A DNA stretch of 64,000 bases from NCBI RefSeq assembly GCF_005871205.1, contig NZ_SWKM01000016.1:1-64000 (forward strand), given 5' to 3'. Below are positions 1 to 9,684 of this stretch, in pieces (positions within the stretch are counted from its first letter, which is position 1; every line of letters starts with the position of its first letter). Source of the DNA: Marinobacter alexandrii. Lineage in GTDB: Bacteria; Pseudomonadota; Gammaproteobacteria; Pseudomonadales; Oleiphilaceae. The notes under the pieces are model-generated. The model was not told the origin of the DNA. It searched no databases and saw only the letters and a list, made by a program, of their open reading frames with translations. A program made the position numbers and the translations under genes.

Positions 1-353
1 TGCTGCGTGGTACCAAGCGTGACGACGTTGAGCGTGGTCAGGTTCTGTGTAAGCCGGGTAGCATCAAGCCGCACACCAAGTTCGAGTGCGAAGTGTACGT
101 ACTGAGCAAAGATGAAGGCGGTCGTCACACTCCGTTCTTCAAGGGCTACCGTCCTCAGTTCTACTTCCGTACCACCGACGTAACTGGTTCCTGTGAACTG
201 CCGGAAGGCGTGGAAATGGTTATGCCGGGTGACAACGTGAAGATGAGTGTTACCCTGATCGCTCCGATCGCCATGGAAGATGGCCTGCGCTTCGCGATTC
301 GCGAAGGTGGTCGTACCGTTGGTGCCGGCGTGGTCGCCAAGATCATCGAGTAA
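1..353 (+). CDS. tuf: Elongation factor Tu, C-terminal part (5' end outside window)
   Basis: The reading frame is open from base 3 with no start inside the window and ends in TAA at 353. The roughly 116 visible residues are domain 3 of EF-Tu, with the conserved stretch [19 protein letters not shown] and the ending [13 protein letters not shown]-Tu delivers aminoacyl-tRNA to the ribosome as a GTP complex. The GTPase domain lies upstream of the window. Position just before rpsJ matches the str operon end in gammaproteobacteria. A strong terminator follows at 372-404, so tuf and the S10 operon are separate transcription units. Confidence 0.97.
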   Translation, partial: LRGTKRDDVERGQVLCKPGSIKPHTKFECEVYVLSKDEGGRHTPFFKGYRPQFYFRTTDVTGSCELPEGVEMVMPGDNVKMSVTLIAPIAMEDGLRFAIREGGRTVGAGVVAKIIE

Positions 354-371
354 GTCGCTCGTGTGATCAGG

Positions 372-404
372 AAAAAGGGGCTGAACTATTCAGCCCCTTT
401 TTCT
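372..404 (+). terminator. Rho-independent terminator of tuf
   Basis: An inverted repeat with arms AAAAAGGGGCTGA and TCAGCCCCTTTTT surrounds a short loop and ends in a T run, 18 bases after the tuf stop codon. Confidence 0.9.
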
Positions 405-451
405 GTTTCAGTCGCGATGCTTGTGCCCGACCCGGTCAAACAGGAAGCCTG

Positions 452-480
452 TTGACAGGGTTGGGTATTATGCATACAAT
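452..480 (+). promoter_or_regulatory. Sigma70-type promoter of the S10 operon
   Basis: A perfect -35 box TTGACA (452-457) is separated by 17 bases from TACAAT (475-480). Transcription would start near 487, about 55 bases before the rpsJ ATG. The leader is therefore much shorter than the roughly 170-base L4-regulated leader of Escherichia coli. Confidence 0.85.
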
Positions 481-541
481 GCGGCTCCTTTTTTTGAAGG
501 TCGGCTAACAAGTAGCTGCTACGAGTGGAGTTTGGTGCATC

Positions 542-853
542 ATGCAAAGCCAAAAAATTCGAATCCGGTTGAAGGCGTTTGATTATCGCCTGATCGACCA
601 GTCTACACAGGAGATCGTCGATACCGCGAAGCGGACCGGCGCTCAAGTGCGTGGACCTATCCCTCTGCCGACGCGGAAGGAAAAGTACACCATTCTGGTT
701 TCTCCGCACGTCAACAAAGACGCGCGCGACCAGTATGAAATTCGTACGCATAAGCGTTTGCTCGACATCGTTGAGCCGACGGAAAAGACAGTAGATGCTT
801 TGATGAAGTTGGACCTGGCAGCAGGTGTAGACGTTCAGATCAGCCTCGGCTAA
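542..853 (+). CDS. rpsJ: 30S ribosomal protein S10
   Basis: The 103-residue protein has the usual S10 length and sequence (starts [19 protein letters not shown]; contains the [17 protein letters not shown] segment). S10 sits in the head of the 30S subunit and, as NusE, also takes part in transcription antitermination. It is the first gene of the ribosomal run, directly downstream of the promoter at 452-480. A 76-base spacer without an obvious terminator separates it from rplC. Confidence 0.98.
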   Translation: MQSQKIRIRLKAFDYRLIDQSTQEIVDTAKRTGAQVRGPIPLPTRKEKYTILVSPHVNKDARDQYEIRTHKRLLDIVEPTEKTVDALMKLDLAAGVDVQISLG

Positions 854-929
854 TACCGCCAGGTATTAGTCTGTGTAACTGTCATAAGGCCATAGAGGGT
901 GCGAGCCCCGTACACTTAAGAGGTGAAAC

Positions 930-1568
930 ATGGCAATTGGTGTTGTCGGTCGTAAGGCCGGTATGACCCGTATTTTTACGGAAGATGGGCAGGCATTGCC
1001 CGTAACGGTAATCGAGGTTGAGCCCAACCGGATTACCCAACTTAAAACTCTTGAAAGCGATGGCTATCGTGCCGTTCAGGTCACTGTAGGCACCCGTCGT
1101 TCCTCACGTGTAACCAAGAGTGAAGCTGGCCACTATGCTAAGGCGGGCGTTGAAGCCGGTCGTGGTATGTGGGAATTCCGTCTGTCTGAAGGTGAGGGTG
1201 AAGACCTGGCCGCCGGCGGCGAGATCACAGCTTCAATCTTTGAAGACGGTCAGGTGGTTGATGCCATCGGTCGGTCCAAAGGTAAGGGTTTTCAGGGCGG
1301 CGTAAAGCGTTGGAACTTCTCCATGCAGGACGCTACCCACGGTAACTCCCTCTCTCACCGTGCTCCGGGCTCCATTGGTCAGAACCAGACTCCGGGTAAG
1401 GTATTCAAAGGCAAGAAGATGGCGGGCCAGATGGGTAACGCGCAGGTAACTGTGCAGAACCTGAAAATTGTCCGTGTCGACGCCGAGCGCAACCTGCTGC
1501 TGGTGAGTGGTGCCGTACCTGGTGCTACTGGCGGCGACGTTGTCATCAAGCCTGCAGTTAAAGCCTGA
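930..1568 (+). CDS. rplC: 50S ribosomal protein L3
   Basis: The protein is 212 residues, typical for L3, which binds 23S rRNA near the peptidyl transferase centre and starts 50S assembly. The loop [20 protein letters not shown] is intact, including the Gln that PrmB methylates in Escherichia coli. The RBS AAGAGGTG stands before the ATG. rplD follows after 11 bases, in the canonical S10 operon order. Confidence 0.98.
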   Translation: MAIGVVGRKAGMTRIFTEDGQALPVTVIEVEPNRITQLKTLESDGYRAVQVTVGTRRSSRVTKSEAGHYAKAGVEAGRGMWEFRLSEGEGEDLAAGGEITASIFEDGQVVDAIGRSKGKGFQGGVKRWNFSMQDATHGNSLSHRAPGSIGQNQTPGKVFKGKKMAGQMGNAQVTVQNLKIVRVDAERNLLLVSGAVPGATGGDVVIKPAVKA

Positions 1569-1579
1569 GGAGCGGTGCG

Positions 1580-2185
1580 ATGGAATTGACTATTACAGGT
1601 AGCGGCAAGGGAATTTCTGTTTCCGACGCTGCATTTGCCAAAGATTTTAACGAGTCGCTGGTGCACCAGGTTGTTACTGCTTATATGGCAGCTGGCCGCC
1701 AAGGTACCAAGGCTCAAAAGACGCGTTCTGAAGTCAGCGGTGGTGGTAAGAAGCCATGGCGTCAGAAGGGCACTGGTCGTGCCCGTGCCGGTACTATCCG
1801 CAGCCCAATCTGGCGCGCCGGTGGTGTTACCTTTGCTGCCAAGCCTCGCGGTTTTGAGCAGAAGGTAAACCGGAAGATGTACCGCGCAGCAATGCGTTCT
1901 ATTTTTTCTGAGCTGGTTCGCCAAGAGCGTCTGGTAGTTGTCGATGAATTGAGTGTCGACAGCCCGAAGACCAAGGCATTCACCGCTAAGCTGAAGGATC
2001 TCGGTGTAAGCAATGCGCTGATCCTGTCTGAAAGCGTTGAGCAGAACCTGCACCTTGCTTCACGCAACATCCCGCACGTTGATGTTCGTGATATCGCAGG
2101 TCTTGATCCGGTTAGCCTGGTTGCTCACGACAGCGTCGTGATCACTGTGCCTGCTCTGAAGAAGATCGAGGAGATGCTGGGATGA
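1580..2185 (+). CDS. rplD: 50S ribosomal protein L4
   Basis: The 201-residue L4 contains the arginine/glycine-rich extended loop ([19 protein letters not shown]) that reaches into the exit tunnel. In Escherichia coli L4 also represses its own operon through the S10 leader. The leader here is too short for that exact mechanism. The stop overlaps the rplW start by four bases (ATGA), implying translational coupling. Confidence 0.98.
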   Translation: MELTITGSGKGISVSDAAFAKDFNESLVHQVVTAYMAAGRQGTKAQKTRSEVSGGGKKPWRQKGTGRARAGTIRSPIWRAGGVTFAAKPRGFEQKVNRKMYRAAMRSIFSELVRQERLVVVDELSVDSPKTKAFTAKLKDLGVSNALILSESVEQNLHLASRNIPHVDVRDIAGLDPVSLVAHDSVVITVPALKKIEEMLG

Positions 2186-2475
2186 ATCAGGAGCGTATTT
2201 ACAAGGTCCTGCTTGGACCGCACGTATCTGAGAAAGCTTCTCTGGTGGCCGAGCACGGCCAGGTAGTGTTTCGGGTAGCCCCGGACGCGACCAAGCCCGA
2301 GATCAAGAAAGCCGTTGAGCAACTGTTCAACGTCACCGTCGAAGGTGTTCAGGTTCTGAACCGTAAGGGTAAGCTTAAGCGTACTATCCGCGGGTTCGGC
2401 AAGCGTAATGACATTCGTAAGGCTTACGTAAAGCTGGCTGAAGGTCAGGACATCGATTTTCTGGATGTGGAATAA
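2182..2475 (+). CDS. rplW: 50S ribosomal protein L23
   Basis: The 97-residue protein starts [20 protein letters not shown], the usual L23 N-terminus. L23 lines the tunnel exit and docks trigger factor and the signal recognition particle. Its ATG overlaps the rplD stop, and rplB follows 17 bases later. Confidence 0.97.
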   Translation: MNQERIYKVLLGPHVSEKASLVAEHGQVVFRVAPDATKPEIKKAVEQLFNVTVEGVQVLNRKGKLKRTIRGFGKRNDIRKAYVKLAEGQDIDFLDVE

Positions 2476-2492
2476 GGTAAAGGGGTCGTAAT

Positions 2493-3320
2493 ATGCCGAT
2501 CGTCAAAACCAAACCAACATCTGCCGGACGCCGTCACGTTGTAAAGCTTTACAACCCGGATCTGCACACAGGGCGCCCTTACGAGCCGTTGGTAGAAAGA
2601 AAGAATAAGACGGGTGGACGTAATAATGCGGGTCGCATTACCACGCGTCACACCGGTGGTGGTCACAAGAAGCACTACCGCGTAATTGATTTTAAGCGGA
2701 CCAAAGATGGTATCCCGGCGGTCATTGAGCGCCTGGAATACGATCCTAACCGCTCTGCGCACATTGCACTGGTTAAGTACGCCGATGGCGAGCGTCGTTA
2801 CATCATCGCTCCCAAAGGTATGCAGATCGGTGATCCTGTGCGCTCCGGTATCGACGCGCCGATTAAAGTGGGTAGCACGTTGCCGCTCCGGAATATTCCG
2901 GTCGGTTCCGTAATCCACTGCGTTGAACTCAAGCCTGGCAAAGGTGCTCAGCTGGCTCGCTCTGCGGGCGCATCCGTACAGCTGGTAGCGCGTGAAGGTG
3001 CATATGCCACCATCCGCCTGCGCTCAGGTGAAATGCGAAAGGTGCTTGTAGATTGCCGCGCAACGTTGGGTGAAGTATCCAACAGCGAGCACAGTCTCAA
3101 GCAGCTTGGTAAAGCGGGTGCATCACGTTGGCGCGGCAAACGCCCAACAGTACGTGGTGTTGCTATGAACCCAGTTGACCACCCGCATGGTGGTGGTGAA
3201 GGGCGTACCTCTGGCGGACGTCACCCGGTTACTCCGTGGGGTGTTCCGACCAAAGGGCATAAGACTCGTAAGAACAAGCGTACTGATAAAATGATAGTAC
3301 GTCGTCGTTCGGCCAAGTAA
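2493..3320 (+). CDS. rplB: 50S ribosomal protein L2
   Basis: The protein is 275 residues, the family length. It contains the C-terminal motif [13 protein letters not shown] with the conserved His close to the peptidyl transferase centre, and the basic tail [17 protein letters not shown]2 helps subunit association and tRNA binding. It lies between rplW and rpsS as in all gammaproteobacterial S10 operons. Confidence 0.98.
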   Translation: MPIVKTKPTSAGRRHVVKLYNPDLHTGRPYEPLVERKNKTGGRNNAGRITTRHTGGGHKKHYRVIDFKRTKDGIPAVIERLEYDPNRSAHIALVKYADGERRYIIAPKGMQIGDPVRSGIDAPIKVGSTLPLRNIPVGSVIHCVELKPGKGAQLARSAGASVQLVAREGAYATIRLRSGEMRKVLVDCRATLGEVSNSEHSLKQLGKAGASRWRGKRPTVRGVAMNPVDHPHGGGEGRTSGGRHPVTPWGVPTKGHKTRKNKRTDKMIVRRRSAK

Positions 3321-3343
3321 ACGACTACATAGAGGTAATTGCT

Positions 3344-3619
3344 GTGCCACGTTCTTTAAAGAAAGGTCCTTTTATAGACCTGCATCTGTTGAAGAAGGTC
3401 GAGGCAGCTCTGGAAGCTAACGACAAGCGACCGATCAAGACCTGGTCGCGCCGGTCGACAGTATTTCCGGAGATGGTAGGCCTGACCATTGCAGTCCACA
3501 ACGGCAAGCAGCACGTGCCGGTTTATGTCACCGAAGATATGGTTGGACATAAGCTGGGTGAGTTCGCGGCAACGCGTACTTATCGTGGTCATGCGGCCGA
3601 CAAGAAAGCTAAACGCTGA
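3344..3619 (+). CDS. rpsS: 30S ribosomal protein S19 (GTG start)
   Basis: The protein is 91 residues beginning [19 protein letters not shown] after the initiator, the standard S19 sequence. S19 forms a complex with S13 in the 30S head and contacts the A/P-site tRNAs. Translation starts at GTG (3344), preceded by AGAGGTAA. No ATG fits the conserved N-terminus. Confidence 0.97.
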   Translation: MPRSLKKGPFIDLHLLKKVEAALEANDKRPIKTWSRRSTVFPEMVGLTIAVHNGKQHVPVYVTEDMVGHKLGEFAATRTYRGHAADKKAKR

Positions 3620-3635
3620 TTGTGAGGGAATAGAA

Positions 3636-3968
3636 ATGGAAGTAGCAGCCAAGTATAAGGGCGCTAACCTCTCAGCTCAGAAAGCACGTCTTGTCGCTGA
3701 CCAAGTACGCGGCAAGGCGGTTGAGGATGCCCTGAACATTCTGACTTTCAGCCCAAAGAAGGCGGCGGTCGTACTCAAGAAAGCTCTTGAGTCTGCCATC
3801 GCTAACGCTGAGCACAACGAAGGTCTGGACGTTGACGAACTGCGGGTTTCCACCGTCATGGTGGATGAGGGTCCGACGCTCAAGCGAATCAAAGCTCGAG
3901 CCAAGGGGCGCGCTGACCGGATTTTCAAGCGCACCTGCCATATCACCGTCAAGGTCGCCGACAAGTAG
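3636..3968 (+). CDS. rplV: 50S ribosomal protein L22
   Basis: The start is set at the ATG at 3636 ([19 protein letters not shown]), giving 110 residues, exactly the family length. The frame stays open further upstream into rpsS, but that extension has no L22 similarity. GAGGGAATAG precedes the chosen start. L22 has a beta-hairpin reaching into the exit tunnel and is a site of macrolide resistance mutations. Confidence 0.97.
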   Translation: MEVAAKYKGANLSAQKARLVADQVRGKAVEDALNILTFSPKKAAVVLKKALESAIANAEHNEGLDVDELRVSTVMVDEGPTLKRIKARAKGRADRIFKRTCHITVKVADK

Positions 3969-3979
3969 GAGATGCTCAG

Positions 3980-4663
3980 ATGGGTCATAAAGTAAATCCA
4001 ACCGGCATTCGCCTGGGTGTGATCAAAGAGCACAACTCAGTCTGGTATGCCGACAAAAAGGAATACTCACAAAACCTGCTGAATGACATTCAGGTTCGTG
4101 AATTCCTCGACAAGCGTCTGGTTAAGGCGTCTGTCAGCAAGATTGTGATCGAGCGCCCTGCTCAGAACGCCCGTATCACGATCCATACTGCCCGTCCCGG
4201 TATTGTTATCGGTAAGAAGGGTGAAGATGTTGATCGTCTGCGTCGCGAAGTCAGCGACATGATGGGTGTGCCTGTGCACATCAACATCGAAGAAGTCCGC
4301 AAACCGGACCTGGATGCCCGCCTGGTAGCACAAAACGTTGCCGGTCAGCTGGAGCGTCGCGTGATGTTCCGTCGTGCTATGAAGCGCGCGGTACAGAACG
4401 CCATGCGTCAAGGCGCCAAGGGTATCAAGATCCAGGTAGGTGGTCGTCTCGGGGGTGCTGAAATTGCGCGTTCCGAGTGGTATCGCGAAGGTCGTGTACC
4501 TCTGCACACGCTGCGTGCAGATATTGATTACGCAACCTACGAAGCGCATACCACTTACGGCGTAATCGGCGTCAAGGTATGGATCTTCAAAGGTGAGATT
4601 CTTGGTGGTATGGAGCAGGTCCGTGCTGACAAGAAAGCCTCTGGGAAGAAAGGTTCTAAGTAA
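3980..4663 (+). CDS. rpsC: 30S ribosomal protein S3
   Basis: The 227-residue S3 has the N-terminal [13 protein letters not shown], the KH type II domain with [17 protein letters not shown], and the conserved C-terminal domain. S3 lines the mRNA entry channel and contributes to ribosomal helicase activity. The gene lies 11 bases after rplV, with an AGGAG ribosome binding site. Confidence 0.98.
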   Translation: MGHKVNPTGIRLGVIKEHNSVWYADKKEYSQNLLNDIQVREFLDKRLVKASVSKIVIERPAQNARITIHTARPGIVIGKKGEDVDRLRREVSDMMGVPVHINIEEVRKPDLDARLVAQNVAGQLERRVMFRRAMKRAVQNAMRQGAKGIKIQVGGRLGGAEIARSEWYREGRVPLHTLRADIDYATYEAHTTYGVIGVKVWIFKGEILGGMEQVRADKKASGKKGSK

Positions 4664-4675
4664 AGGGGCACTCTT

Positions 4676-5089
4676 ATGCTGCAACCAAAACGCACCAAAT
4701 TTCGCAAGGTAATGAAAGGCCGTAACACCGGTCTTGCTCACCGCGCTAACAAGGTGAGCTTCGGTGAATACGGATTGAAAGCTACCAGTCGTGGGCGTAT
4801 AACTGCGCGCCAGATTGAGGCAGCGCGTCGTACCATGACTCGCCGCATTAAGCGTGGCGGGAAGATCTGGATCCGGGTATTCCCGGACAAGCCGATCACC
4901 GGTAAGCCGCTGGAAGTACGAATGGGTAAAGGTAAGGGTTCTGTCGAGTATTGGGTCGCTGAAATTCAGCCAGGCCGCATGCTCTACGAGATGGAAGGTG
5001 TATCTGAGGAAATCGCTCGTGATGCCTTCACTCTCGCTGCGGCCAAACTGCCGGTACAGACCACCTTTGTAACGAGGACGGTGATGTGA
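4676..5089 (+). CDS. rplP: 50S ribosomal protein L16
   Basis: The protein is 137 residues with the family signature region [17 protein letters not shown], including the arginine that is hydroxylated by YcfD/RoxA in Escherichia coli. L16 helps to position tRNA in the A and P sites. The stop TGA overlaps the rpmC ATG. Confidence 0.97.
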   Translation: MLQPKRTKFRKVMKGRNTGLAHRANKVSFGEYGLKATSRGRITARQIEAARRTMTRRIKRGGKIWIRVFPDKPITGKPLEVRMGKGKGSVEYWVAEIQPGRMLYEMEGVSEEIARDAFTLAAAKLPVQTTFVTRTVM

Positions 5090-5280
5090 TGAAAGCAACA
5101 GAGCTGCGTGAAAAGTCAGTCGAGGAGCTGAACAAAGAGCTGATCGACCTCCTGAAGGAGCAGTTCAACCTGCGCATGCGTAAGGCGACAGGTCAGCTGA
5201 ATCAGTCTCACCTTCTCGGCAAGGTGAAGCGTGAGATCGCTCGCGTGAAAACAGTATTGAATGAAAAGGCAGGACAGTGA
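5089..5280 (+). CDS. rpmC: 50S ribosomal protein L29
   Basis: The start is placed at the ATG at 5089, giving 63 residues ([18 protein letters not shown]), the Escherichia coli length. A GTG three bases earlier would add one residue and is unlikely. L29 is a small coiled-coil protein at the tunnel exit next to L23. The start overlaps the rplP stop (TGATG), implying coupled translation. Confidence 0.95.
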   Translation: MKATELREKSVEELNKELIDLLKEQFNLRMRKATGQLNQSHLLGKVKREIARVKTVLNEKAGQ

Positions 5281-5281
5281 C

Positions 5282-5548
5282 ATGACTGAAGCTACCCAAA
5301 CTGCCAGAACTCTGAGCGGCAAGGTCGTGAGCAACAAGATGGAGAAATCCATCGTCGTTCTGGTCGAGCGTCAGGTTAAGCACCCTCTGTACGGTAAGTA
5401 CATGAAGCGCTCTACCAAGATCCACGCTCACGATGAGAGCAATCAGTGCAACGTTGGTGACACTGTGACCATCCAGGAAACCCGTCCGGTCTCTAAGACC
5501 AAGAGCTGGGCCCTGGTGGAAGTTACCGAACGTGCATCCAAGGTGTAA
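5282..5548 (+). CDS. rpsQ: 30S ribosomal protein S17
   Basis: The chosen ATG at 5282 gives 88 residues ([19 protein letters not shown]), the normal size. The frame is open a little further upstream, but that would overlap rpmC without similarity. S17 is an OB-fold primary binder of 16S rRNA helix 11. Only 15 bases separate it from rplN, so the S10 and spc gene sets run together here without room for a separate spc promoter. Confidence 0.96.
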   Translation: MTEATQTARTLSGKVVSNKMEKSIVVLVERQVKHPLYGKYMKRSTKIHAHDESNQCNVGDTVTIQETRPVSKTKSWALVEVTERASKV

Positions 5549-5563
5549 CGCCGGAGAACAACC

Positions 5564-5932
5564 ATGATTCAGACTCAAACAATGCTTGAAGTCGCGGATA
5601 ACAGCGGTGCGCGTCAGGTGATGTGCATCAAGGTCCTGGGCGGTTCACATCGGCGTTATGCCAGCGTAGGGGATATCATCAAGGTGACCGTTAAGGAAGC
5701 CATCCCCCGCGGTAAAGTGAAGAAAGGCCAGGTCCTGAAAGCTGTGGTGGTGCGCACTCGTAAGGGTGTTCGCCGTCCGGACGGTTCGCTGATCCGTTTC
5801 GACGGAAACGCGGCGGTACTTCTGAACCCTCAGGACGCTCCTATTGGTACCCGTATCTTCGGACCGGTTACCCGTGAACTGCGTAATGAGAAGTTCATGA
5901 AAATTATTTCACTGGCACCCGAAGTACTTTAA
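5564..5932 (+). CDS. rplN: 50S ribosomal protein L14
   Basis: The protein is 122 residues with the classic N-terminus [21 protein letters not shown] and the motif [21 protein letters not shown]14 forms an intersubunit bridge and is the docking site for the silencing factor RsfS. It is the first gene of the classical spc set. Confidence 0.98.
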   Translation: MIQTQTMLEVADNSGARQVMCIKVLGGSHRRYASVGDIIKVTVKEAIPRGKVKKGQVLKAVVVRTRKGVRRPDGSLIRFDGNAAVLLNPQDAPIGTRIFGPVTRELRNEKFMKIISLAPEVL

Positions 5933-5949
5933 AGGACCAGAGGCCGGTT

Positions 5950-6270
5950 ATGAAAAAGATCAAACGAGATGACGAAGTAATCGTCACCACGGGGAAAGAT
6001 AAAGGCAAACGTGGTAAAGTCCTGAAAGTTCAGGACGATGGTCGAGTGCTTGTTTCTGGGATCAACATGATCAAGAAGCACACCAAACCTAACCCGATGC
6101 TGGGCACCCCAGGTGGCATCGTCGAAAAAGAAGCACCTATCCAGGCTTCCAACGTGGCTATTTTTAATCCGCAGACCGGCAAAGCCGATCGTGTAGGCTT
6201 CCAGACCAAGGAAGACGGCGCTAAAGTGCGGATCTTCAAGTCCACGAACGAAGCTGTCGATAACCAGTAA
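5950..6270 (+). CDS. rplX: 50S ribosomal protein L24
   Basis: The protein is 106 residues starting [22 protein letters not shown], the KOW motif of L24, an assembly initiator that binds the 5' domain of 23S rRNA. It sits between rplN and rplE in standard spc order. Confidence 0.97.
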   Translation: MKKIKRDDEVIVTTGKDKGKRGKVLKVQDDGRVLVSGINMIKKHTKPNPMLGTPGGIVEKEAPIQASNVAIFNPQTGKADRVGFQTKEDGAKVRIFKSTNEAVDNQ

Positions 6271-6285
6271 GCGGTGGTGGTTACG

Positions 6286-6825
6286 ATGCTTAACATGAAA
6301 GAGCAGTACAGTAAGGAAGTGGTACCCGCCCTGCAGAAAGAGTTCAGCTACAAGAACATCATGCAGGTGCCGCGTATCGAAAAGATCACCCTTAACATGG
6401 GTGTCGGCGAAGCGGTTGGTGACAAGAAGCTGATTGAGAATGCCGTGGCGGATCTAGAGCGCCTGGCAGGTCAAAAGGTTGTTGTTACCAAGGCACGTAA
6501 ATCCGTTGCGGGTTTCAAAATCCGTGAAGGTTGGCCGATCGGTTGCAAGGTTACTCTGCGCGGCGAGCGTATGTGGGACTTCTTTGATCGCCTGGTTCAC
6601 ATTGCGGTACCCCGCATTCGTGACTTCCGTGGTCTGAATCCCAAGTCGTTCGACGGTCGCGGTAACTACAGCATGGGCGTGCGTGAGCAGATCATTTTCC
6701 CAGAGATCGAGTACGACAAGGTCGACAAGATCCGTGGTCTGGACATCACCATTACCACTACTGCCGGTACCGACGATGAAGGTCGTGAACTGCTGAAAGC
6801 CTTCGGCTTTCCGTTCAAGAAATAA
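6286..6825 (+). CDS. rplE: 50S ribosomal protein L5
   Basis: The start is set at the ATG at 6286 ([20 protein letters not shown]), giving 179 residues, equal to the Escherichia coli protein. GTG codons at 6274 and 6277 and an ATG at 6295 are alternatives. Conserved L5 motifs are [16 protein letters not shown] and [21 protein letters not shown]5 binds 5S rRNA in the central protuberance. Confidence 0.95.
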   Translation: MLNMKEQYSKEVVPALQKEFSYKNIMQVPRIEKITLNMGVGEAVGDKKLIENAVADLERLAGQKVVVTKARKSVAGFKIREGWPIGCKVTLRGERMWDFFDRLVHIAVPRIRDFRGLNPKSFDGRGNYSMGVREQIIFPEIEYDKVDKIRGLDITITTTAGTDDEGRELLKAFGFPFKK

Positions 6826-6838
6826 AGGAACGAGTGTA

Positions 6839-7144
6839 ATGGCTAAGGTTTCCATGAAAAACCGTGAGCAAAAGCGCGAACAAACCGTTGCGAAGTATGC
6901 AGCGAAGCGTGCTGAGCTCAAGGCGATTATCAAGAACCCGAATACCAGCGATGATGACCGTTGGGATGCACAGATGAAGCTGCAACAGCTTCCTCGCGAT
7001 GCAAGCCCCTCGCGTCTTCGGAATCGTTGCCAGGTGACTGGTCGCCCCCACGGCGTTCTCCGCAAGTTCGAGCTTTCACGGATTAAACTCCGTGAATACG
7101 GCATGCGCGGTGACGTTCCGGGCCTGACCAAGGCAAGCTGGTAA
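6839..7144 (+). CDS. rpsN: 30S ribosomal protein S14 (zinc-independent form)
   Basis: The protein is 101 residues and belongs to the long S14 form that lacks the paired CXXC zinc motif. It ends [23 protein letters not shown]...GLTKASW. S14 binds in the 30S head close to S3, S10 and S19. The gap to rpsH (88 bases) is the longest inside the spc set and contains a stable UUCG hairpin. Confidence 0.97.
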   Translation: MAKVSMKNREQKREQTVAKYAAKRAELKAIIKNPNTSDDDRWDAQMKLQQLPRDASPSRLRNRCQVTGRPHGVLRKFELSRIKLREYGMRGDVPGLTKASW

Positions 7145-7147
7145 GAT

Positions 7148-7174
7148 AGGCATCCTGACTTCGGTCAGGTGCCT
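7148..7174 (+). other. UUCG-capped hairpin between rpsN and rpsH
   Basis: The arms AGGCATCCTGAC and GTCAGGTGCCT close on a C(TTCG)G tetraloop with one bulged base. No T run follows, so it is not a typical terminator. It could be an mRNA processing or stabilising element or a ribosomal protein binding site. The role is not established. Confidence 0.6.
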
Positions 7175-7232
7175 GTTGGTAAGCGGTGCGGCACGCCGCT
7201 GCACAACTAAAAAGATCAGGAGCCTCATACCA

Positions 7233-7625
7233 ATGAGTATGCAAGACACGCTTGCGGATATGTTTACCCGTATCCGTAATGCACAGATGGCGTCTAAGAC
7301 AGATGTTACGATGCCATCTTCAAAAATGAAGATCTCCGTAGCCCAGGTCCTTAAGGACGAAGGTTACGTGGAAGACTTTTCCGTTTCAGCCGACGCGAAG
7401 CCCGAGCTGACGATCACTCTGAAATATTTCGGCGGCAAGCCGGTTATCGAAGAGATCAAGCGGGTCAGCCGTCCGAGTCTGCGCCAGTACAACGGCGCTG
7501 GGGAACTGCCGAAAGTATCCGGTGGTTTGGGAGTCGCGATTGTCTCAACGTCCAAGGGCGTTATGACAGACCGCGCCGCACGAGCTGCTGGCGTGGGTGG
7601 CGAAGTCATCTGCACCGTATTCTAG
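7233..7625 (+). CDS. rpsH: 30S ribosomal protein S8
   Basis: The ATG at 7233 gives 130 residues beginning [18 protein letters not shown], exactly as in Escherichia coli. The frame extends 57 bases upstream without similarity. A CAGGAG ribosome binding site precedes the chosen start. S8 is a primary binder of 16S rRNA helix 21 and, in Escherichia coli, the translational repressor of the spc operon. The C-terminal motif [22 protein letters not shown] is conserved. Confidence 0.97.
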   Translation: MSMQDTLADMFTRIRNAQMASKTDVTMPSSKMKISVAQVLKDEGYVEDFSVSADAKPELTITLKYFGGKPVIEEIKRVSRPSLRQYNGAGELPKVSGGLGVAIVSTSKGVMTDRAARAAGVGGEVICTVF

Positions 7626-7634
7626 GAGATACAC

Positions 7635-8168
7635 ATGTCCAGGGTTGCCAATAATCCTGTCGTGCTGCCTTCCGGTGTTGAGGTTAAGCTGAACGGACAG
7701 GAAATTAGTGTGAAGGGCTCCAAGGGAGCGCTTCAAATCACCATTCACCAAGCGGTCGAAGTAACGCAGGACGAAAACGTACTGCGCTTTGTTGCCCGTG
7801 ATGGTGCTAAACAGTCCCGCGCTCTTGCTGGTACTACTCGTGCACTGGTCAACAACATGGTGACTGGTGTATCCACAGGCTTTGAGCGCAAGCTCCAGCT
7901 GACGGGCGTAGGTTACCGTGCCCAGGCGCAAGGTAAGAAGCTCAATCTGACACTGGGTTTTTCACACCCGGTTGAATATGAGCTGCCCGAGGGGATTACC
8001 GCAGAAACTCCGTCCAATACGGAAGTAGTTATCCGCGGTATCGACAAGCAACAGGTTGGCCAGGTCGCTGCTGATGTCCGCGCGTTCCGTCCGCCCGAGC
8101 CTTATAAGGGTAAGGGTGTTCGTTATGCGGATGAGCAGGTCAGACGCAAAGAAGCCAAGAAGAAATAA
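7635..8168 (+). CDS. rplF: 50S ribosomal protein L6
   Basis: The protein is 177 residues starting [21 protein letters not shown] and ending in the basic tail of L6 ([13 protein letters not shown]). The signature [14 protein letters not shown] is present. L6 lies near the sarcin-ricin loop at the factor binding site. Confidence 0.97.
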   Translation: MSRVANNPVVLPSGVEVKLNGQEISVKGSKGALQITIHQAVEVTQDENVLRFVARDGAKQSRALAGTTRALVNNMVTGVSTGFERKLQLTGVGYRAQAQGKKLNLTLGFSHPVEYELPEGITAETPSNTEVVIRGIDKQQVGQVAADVRAFRPPEPYKGKGVRYADEQVRRKEAKKK

Positions 8169-8177
8169 GGCGGGACT

Positions 8178-8525
8178 ATGAGCGCGAATAACGAAAGATT
8201 GCGTCGCGCACGCAAAGTGCGCATGAAGATCCGTGAGCTGGGTACCAATCGCCTGTGCGTTCATCGCACACCGCGTCACATGTACGCCCAGGTTACGACT
8301 GCAGATGGCAGCAAGGTGCTGGCTTCTGCCTCCACGTTGGATAAGGAACTGCGCCAGGGTGCAACCGGTAACGTGGACGCTGCCAAGAAGGTTGGTCAGC
8401 TAATCGCTGAGCGTGCCAAGGCAGCAGGTGTTGAGCAGGTCGCTTTTGACCGCTCCGGTTACCGTTATCACGGCCGTATTCAGGCTCTGGCCGACGCAGC
8501 CCGTGAAGCTGGCTTGCAATTCTAA
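8178..8525 (+). CDS. rplR: 50S ribosomal protein L18
   Basis: The protein is 115 residues with the basic N-terminus [18 protein letters not shown] and the C-terminal [26 protein letters not shown] typical of L18. It carries 5S rRNA into the 50S subunit with L5 and L25. It lies between rplF and rpsE in standard order. Confidence 0.97.
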   Translation: MSANNERLRRARKVRMKIRELGTNRLCVHRTPRHMYAQVTTADGSKVLASASTLDKELRQGATGNVDAAKKVGQLIAERAKAAGVEQVAFDRSGYRYHGRIQALADAAREAGLQF

Positions 8526-8537
8526 GAGGTGGAGAAG

Positions 8538-9038
8538 ATGAGCGTTAACGAACAGAAGGCGCCTGAGCTCCAGGAAAAGCTGGTTCAGGTCAATCGTGTC
8601 GCCAAGGTAGTAAAAGGTGGCCGTATTTTCGCCTTCACCGCACTGACTGTAGTGGGTGATGGTAAAGGTCGCGTTGGTTTTGGTCGTGGCAAGGCGCGTG
8701 AAGTGCCGGTCGCTATCCAGAAGGCTATGGAAGCTGCGCGTAAAAACATGGTTGATGTCCCGCTGGACGGTACTACTCTGCAGTACGCGGTGAAGGCACA
8801 GCATGGCGGCTCTAAAGTCTACATGCAGCCGGCTTCCGAAGGTACCGGCATCATCGCCGGCGGCGCGATGCGCGCTGTACTGGAAGTGGCAGGTGTTCAG
8901 AACGTACTGTCCAAGTGTTACGGGTCTACCAACCCGGTCAACGTGGTACGTTCCACCATCAAGGGTCTCCAGGCAACGCAAGCGCCTGAAGATATCGCAG
9001 CCAAGCGCGGTAAGACCGTGGAAGAGATTCTGGGTTGA
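8538..9038 (+). CDS. rpsE: 30S ribosomal protein S5
   Basis: The start is the ATG at 8538 ([21 protein letters not shown]), giving 166 residues. A GTG nine bases earlier overlaps the ribosome binding site GAGGTGGAG and is rejected. S5 has an N-terminal double-stranded RNA-binding fold ([17 protein letters not shown]) and lines the mRNA entry channel. It is a site of spectinomycin and ram mutations. Confidence 0.96.
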   Translation: MSVNEQKAPELQEKLVQVNRVAKVVKGGRIFAFTALTVVGDGKGRVGFGRGKAREVPVAIQKAMEAARKNMVDVPLDGTTLQYAVKAQHGGSKVYMQPASEGTGIIAGGAMRAVLEVAGVQNVLSKCYGSTNPVNVVRSTIKGLQATQAPEDIAAKRGKTVEEILG

Positions 9039-9042
9039 AGTC

Positions 9043-9231
9043 ATGGCGAACGCAAAAACGATCAAAGTAACTCTGACCCGCAGCCCAATCGGCTGCCAGC
9101 CTAAGCACAAAGCATGTGTGAAGGGCCTGGGTCTTCGTAAAATCGGTCACACCGTGGAACTGGAAGACACAGCTTCCATCCGCGGCATGATCAACCGGGT
9201 AAATTACCTGGTTCGGGTTGAGGAGAACTAA
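9043..9231 (+). CDS. rpmD: 50S ribosomal protein L30
   Basis: The ATG at 9043 gives 62 residues ([22 protein letters not shown]), the bacterial L30 length. The frame is open far upstream through rpsE in another phase, which is a shadow. The start is four bases after the rpsE stop, implying coupling. L30 binds 23S rRNA on the back of the 50S subunit. Confidence 0.95.
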   Translation: MANAKTIKVTLTRSPIGCQPKHKACVKGLGLRKIGHTVELEDTASIRGMINRVNYLVRVEEN

Positions 9232-9232
9232 G

Positions 9233-9667
9233 ATGCGTCTGAACGAACTTAGTCCGGAACCCGGTTCACGTCAGGCTCCTAAGCGAGTCGGTCGTGGTAT
9301 CGGTAGCGGTCTCGGTAAAACCGGTGGTCGCGGTCACAAGGGTCTGAAGGCCCGTTCAGGTGGCAGCGTAGCTCCTGGTTTCGAGGGTGGTCAGCAGCCT
9401 CTGGCTCGTCGTCTGCCGAAGTTTGGTTTTACCTCTCGTCAGCAGCGTTACGTTGCCGAAATTCGCCTGAATGAACTGGCGAAGGTCGAAGGCGATGTGG
9501 TCGACCTGGAAGCTCTTAAGAAGGCAGATATCATTCGTGAAGAAATTCGCGAAGCCAAGGTTATCCTGTCCGGCGAACTGAGCCGTGCAGTAACCGTTAA
9601 GGGCCTGCGGGTAACCAAAGGCGCACGCGAGGCAATTGCCGCCGCGGGTGGTAAAGTCGAAGACTAA
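9233..9667 (+). CDS. rplO: 50S ribosomal protein L15
   Basis: The ATG at 9233 gives 144 residues ([22 protein letters not shown]), the Escherichia coli length, with GAGGAG just upstream. The glycine/arginine-rich N-terminal extension ([16 protein letters not shown]) threads into 23S rRNA. The gene precedes secY as in other gammaproteobacteria. Confidence 0.97.
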   Translation: MRLNELSPEPGSRQAPKRVGRGIGSGLGKTGGRGHKGLKARSGGSVAPGFEGGQQPLARRLPKFGFTSRQQRYVAEIRLNELAKVEGDVVDLEALKKADIIREEIREAKVILSGELSRAVTVKGLRVTKGAREAIAAAGGKVED

Positions 9668-9684
9668 GGCGAGTCGAGGACTAA

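Noticed and set aside
3489..3635. Upstream extension of L22 into rpsS
   Set aside because: The extension has no L22 similarity. The ATG at 3636 gives the exact family length and has a ribosome binding site.
4067..5098. 343-codon minus-strand frame across rpsC, rplP and the start of rpmC
   Set aside because: Antisense to conserved ribosomal genes and without similarity or a ribosome binding site.
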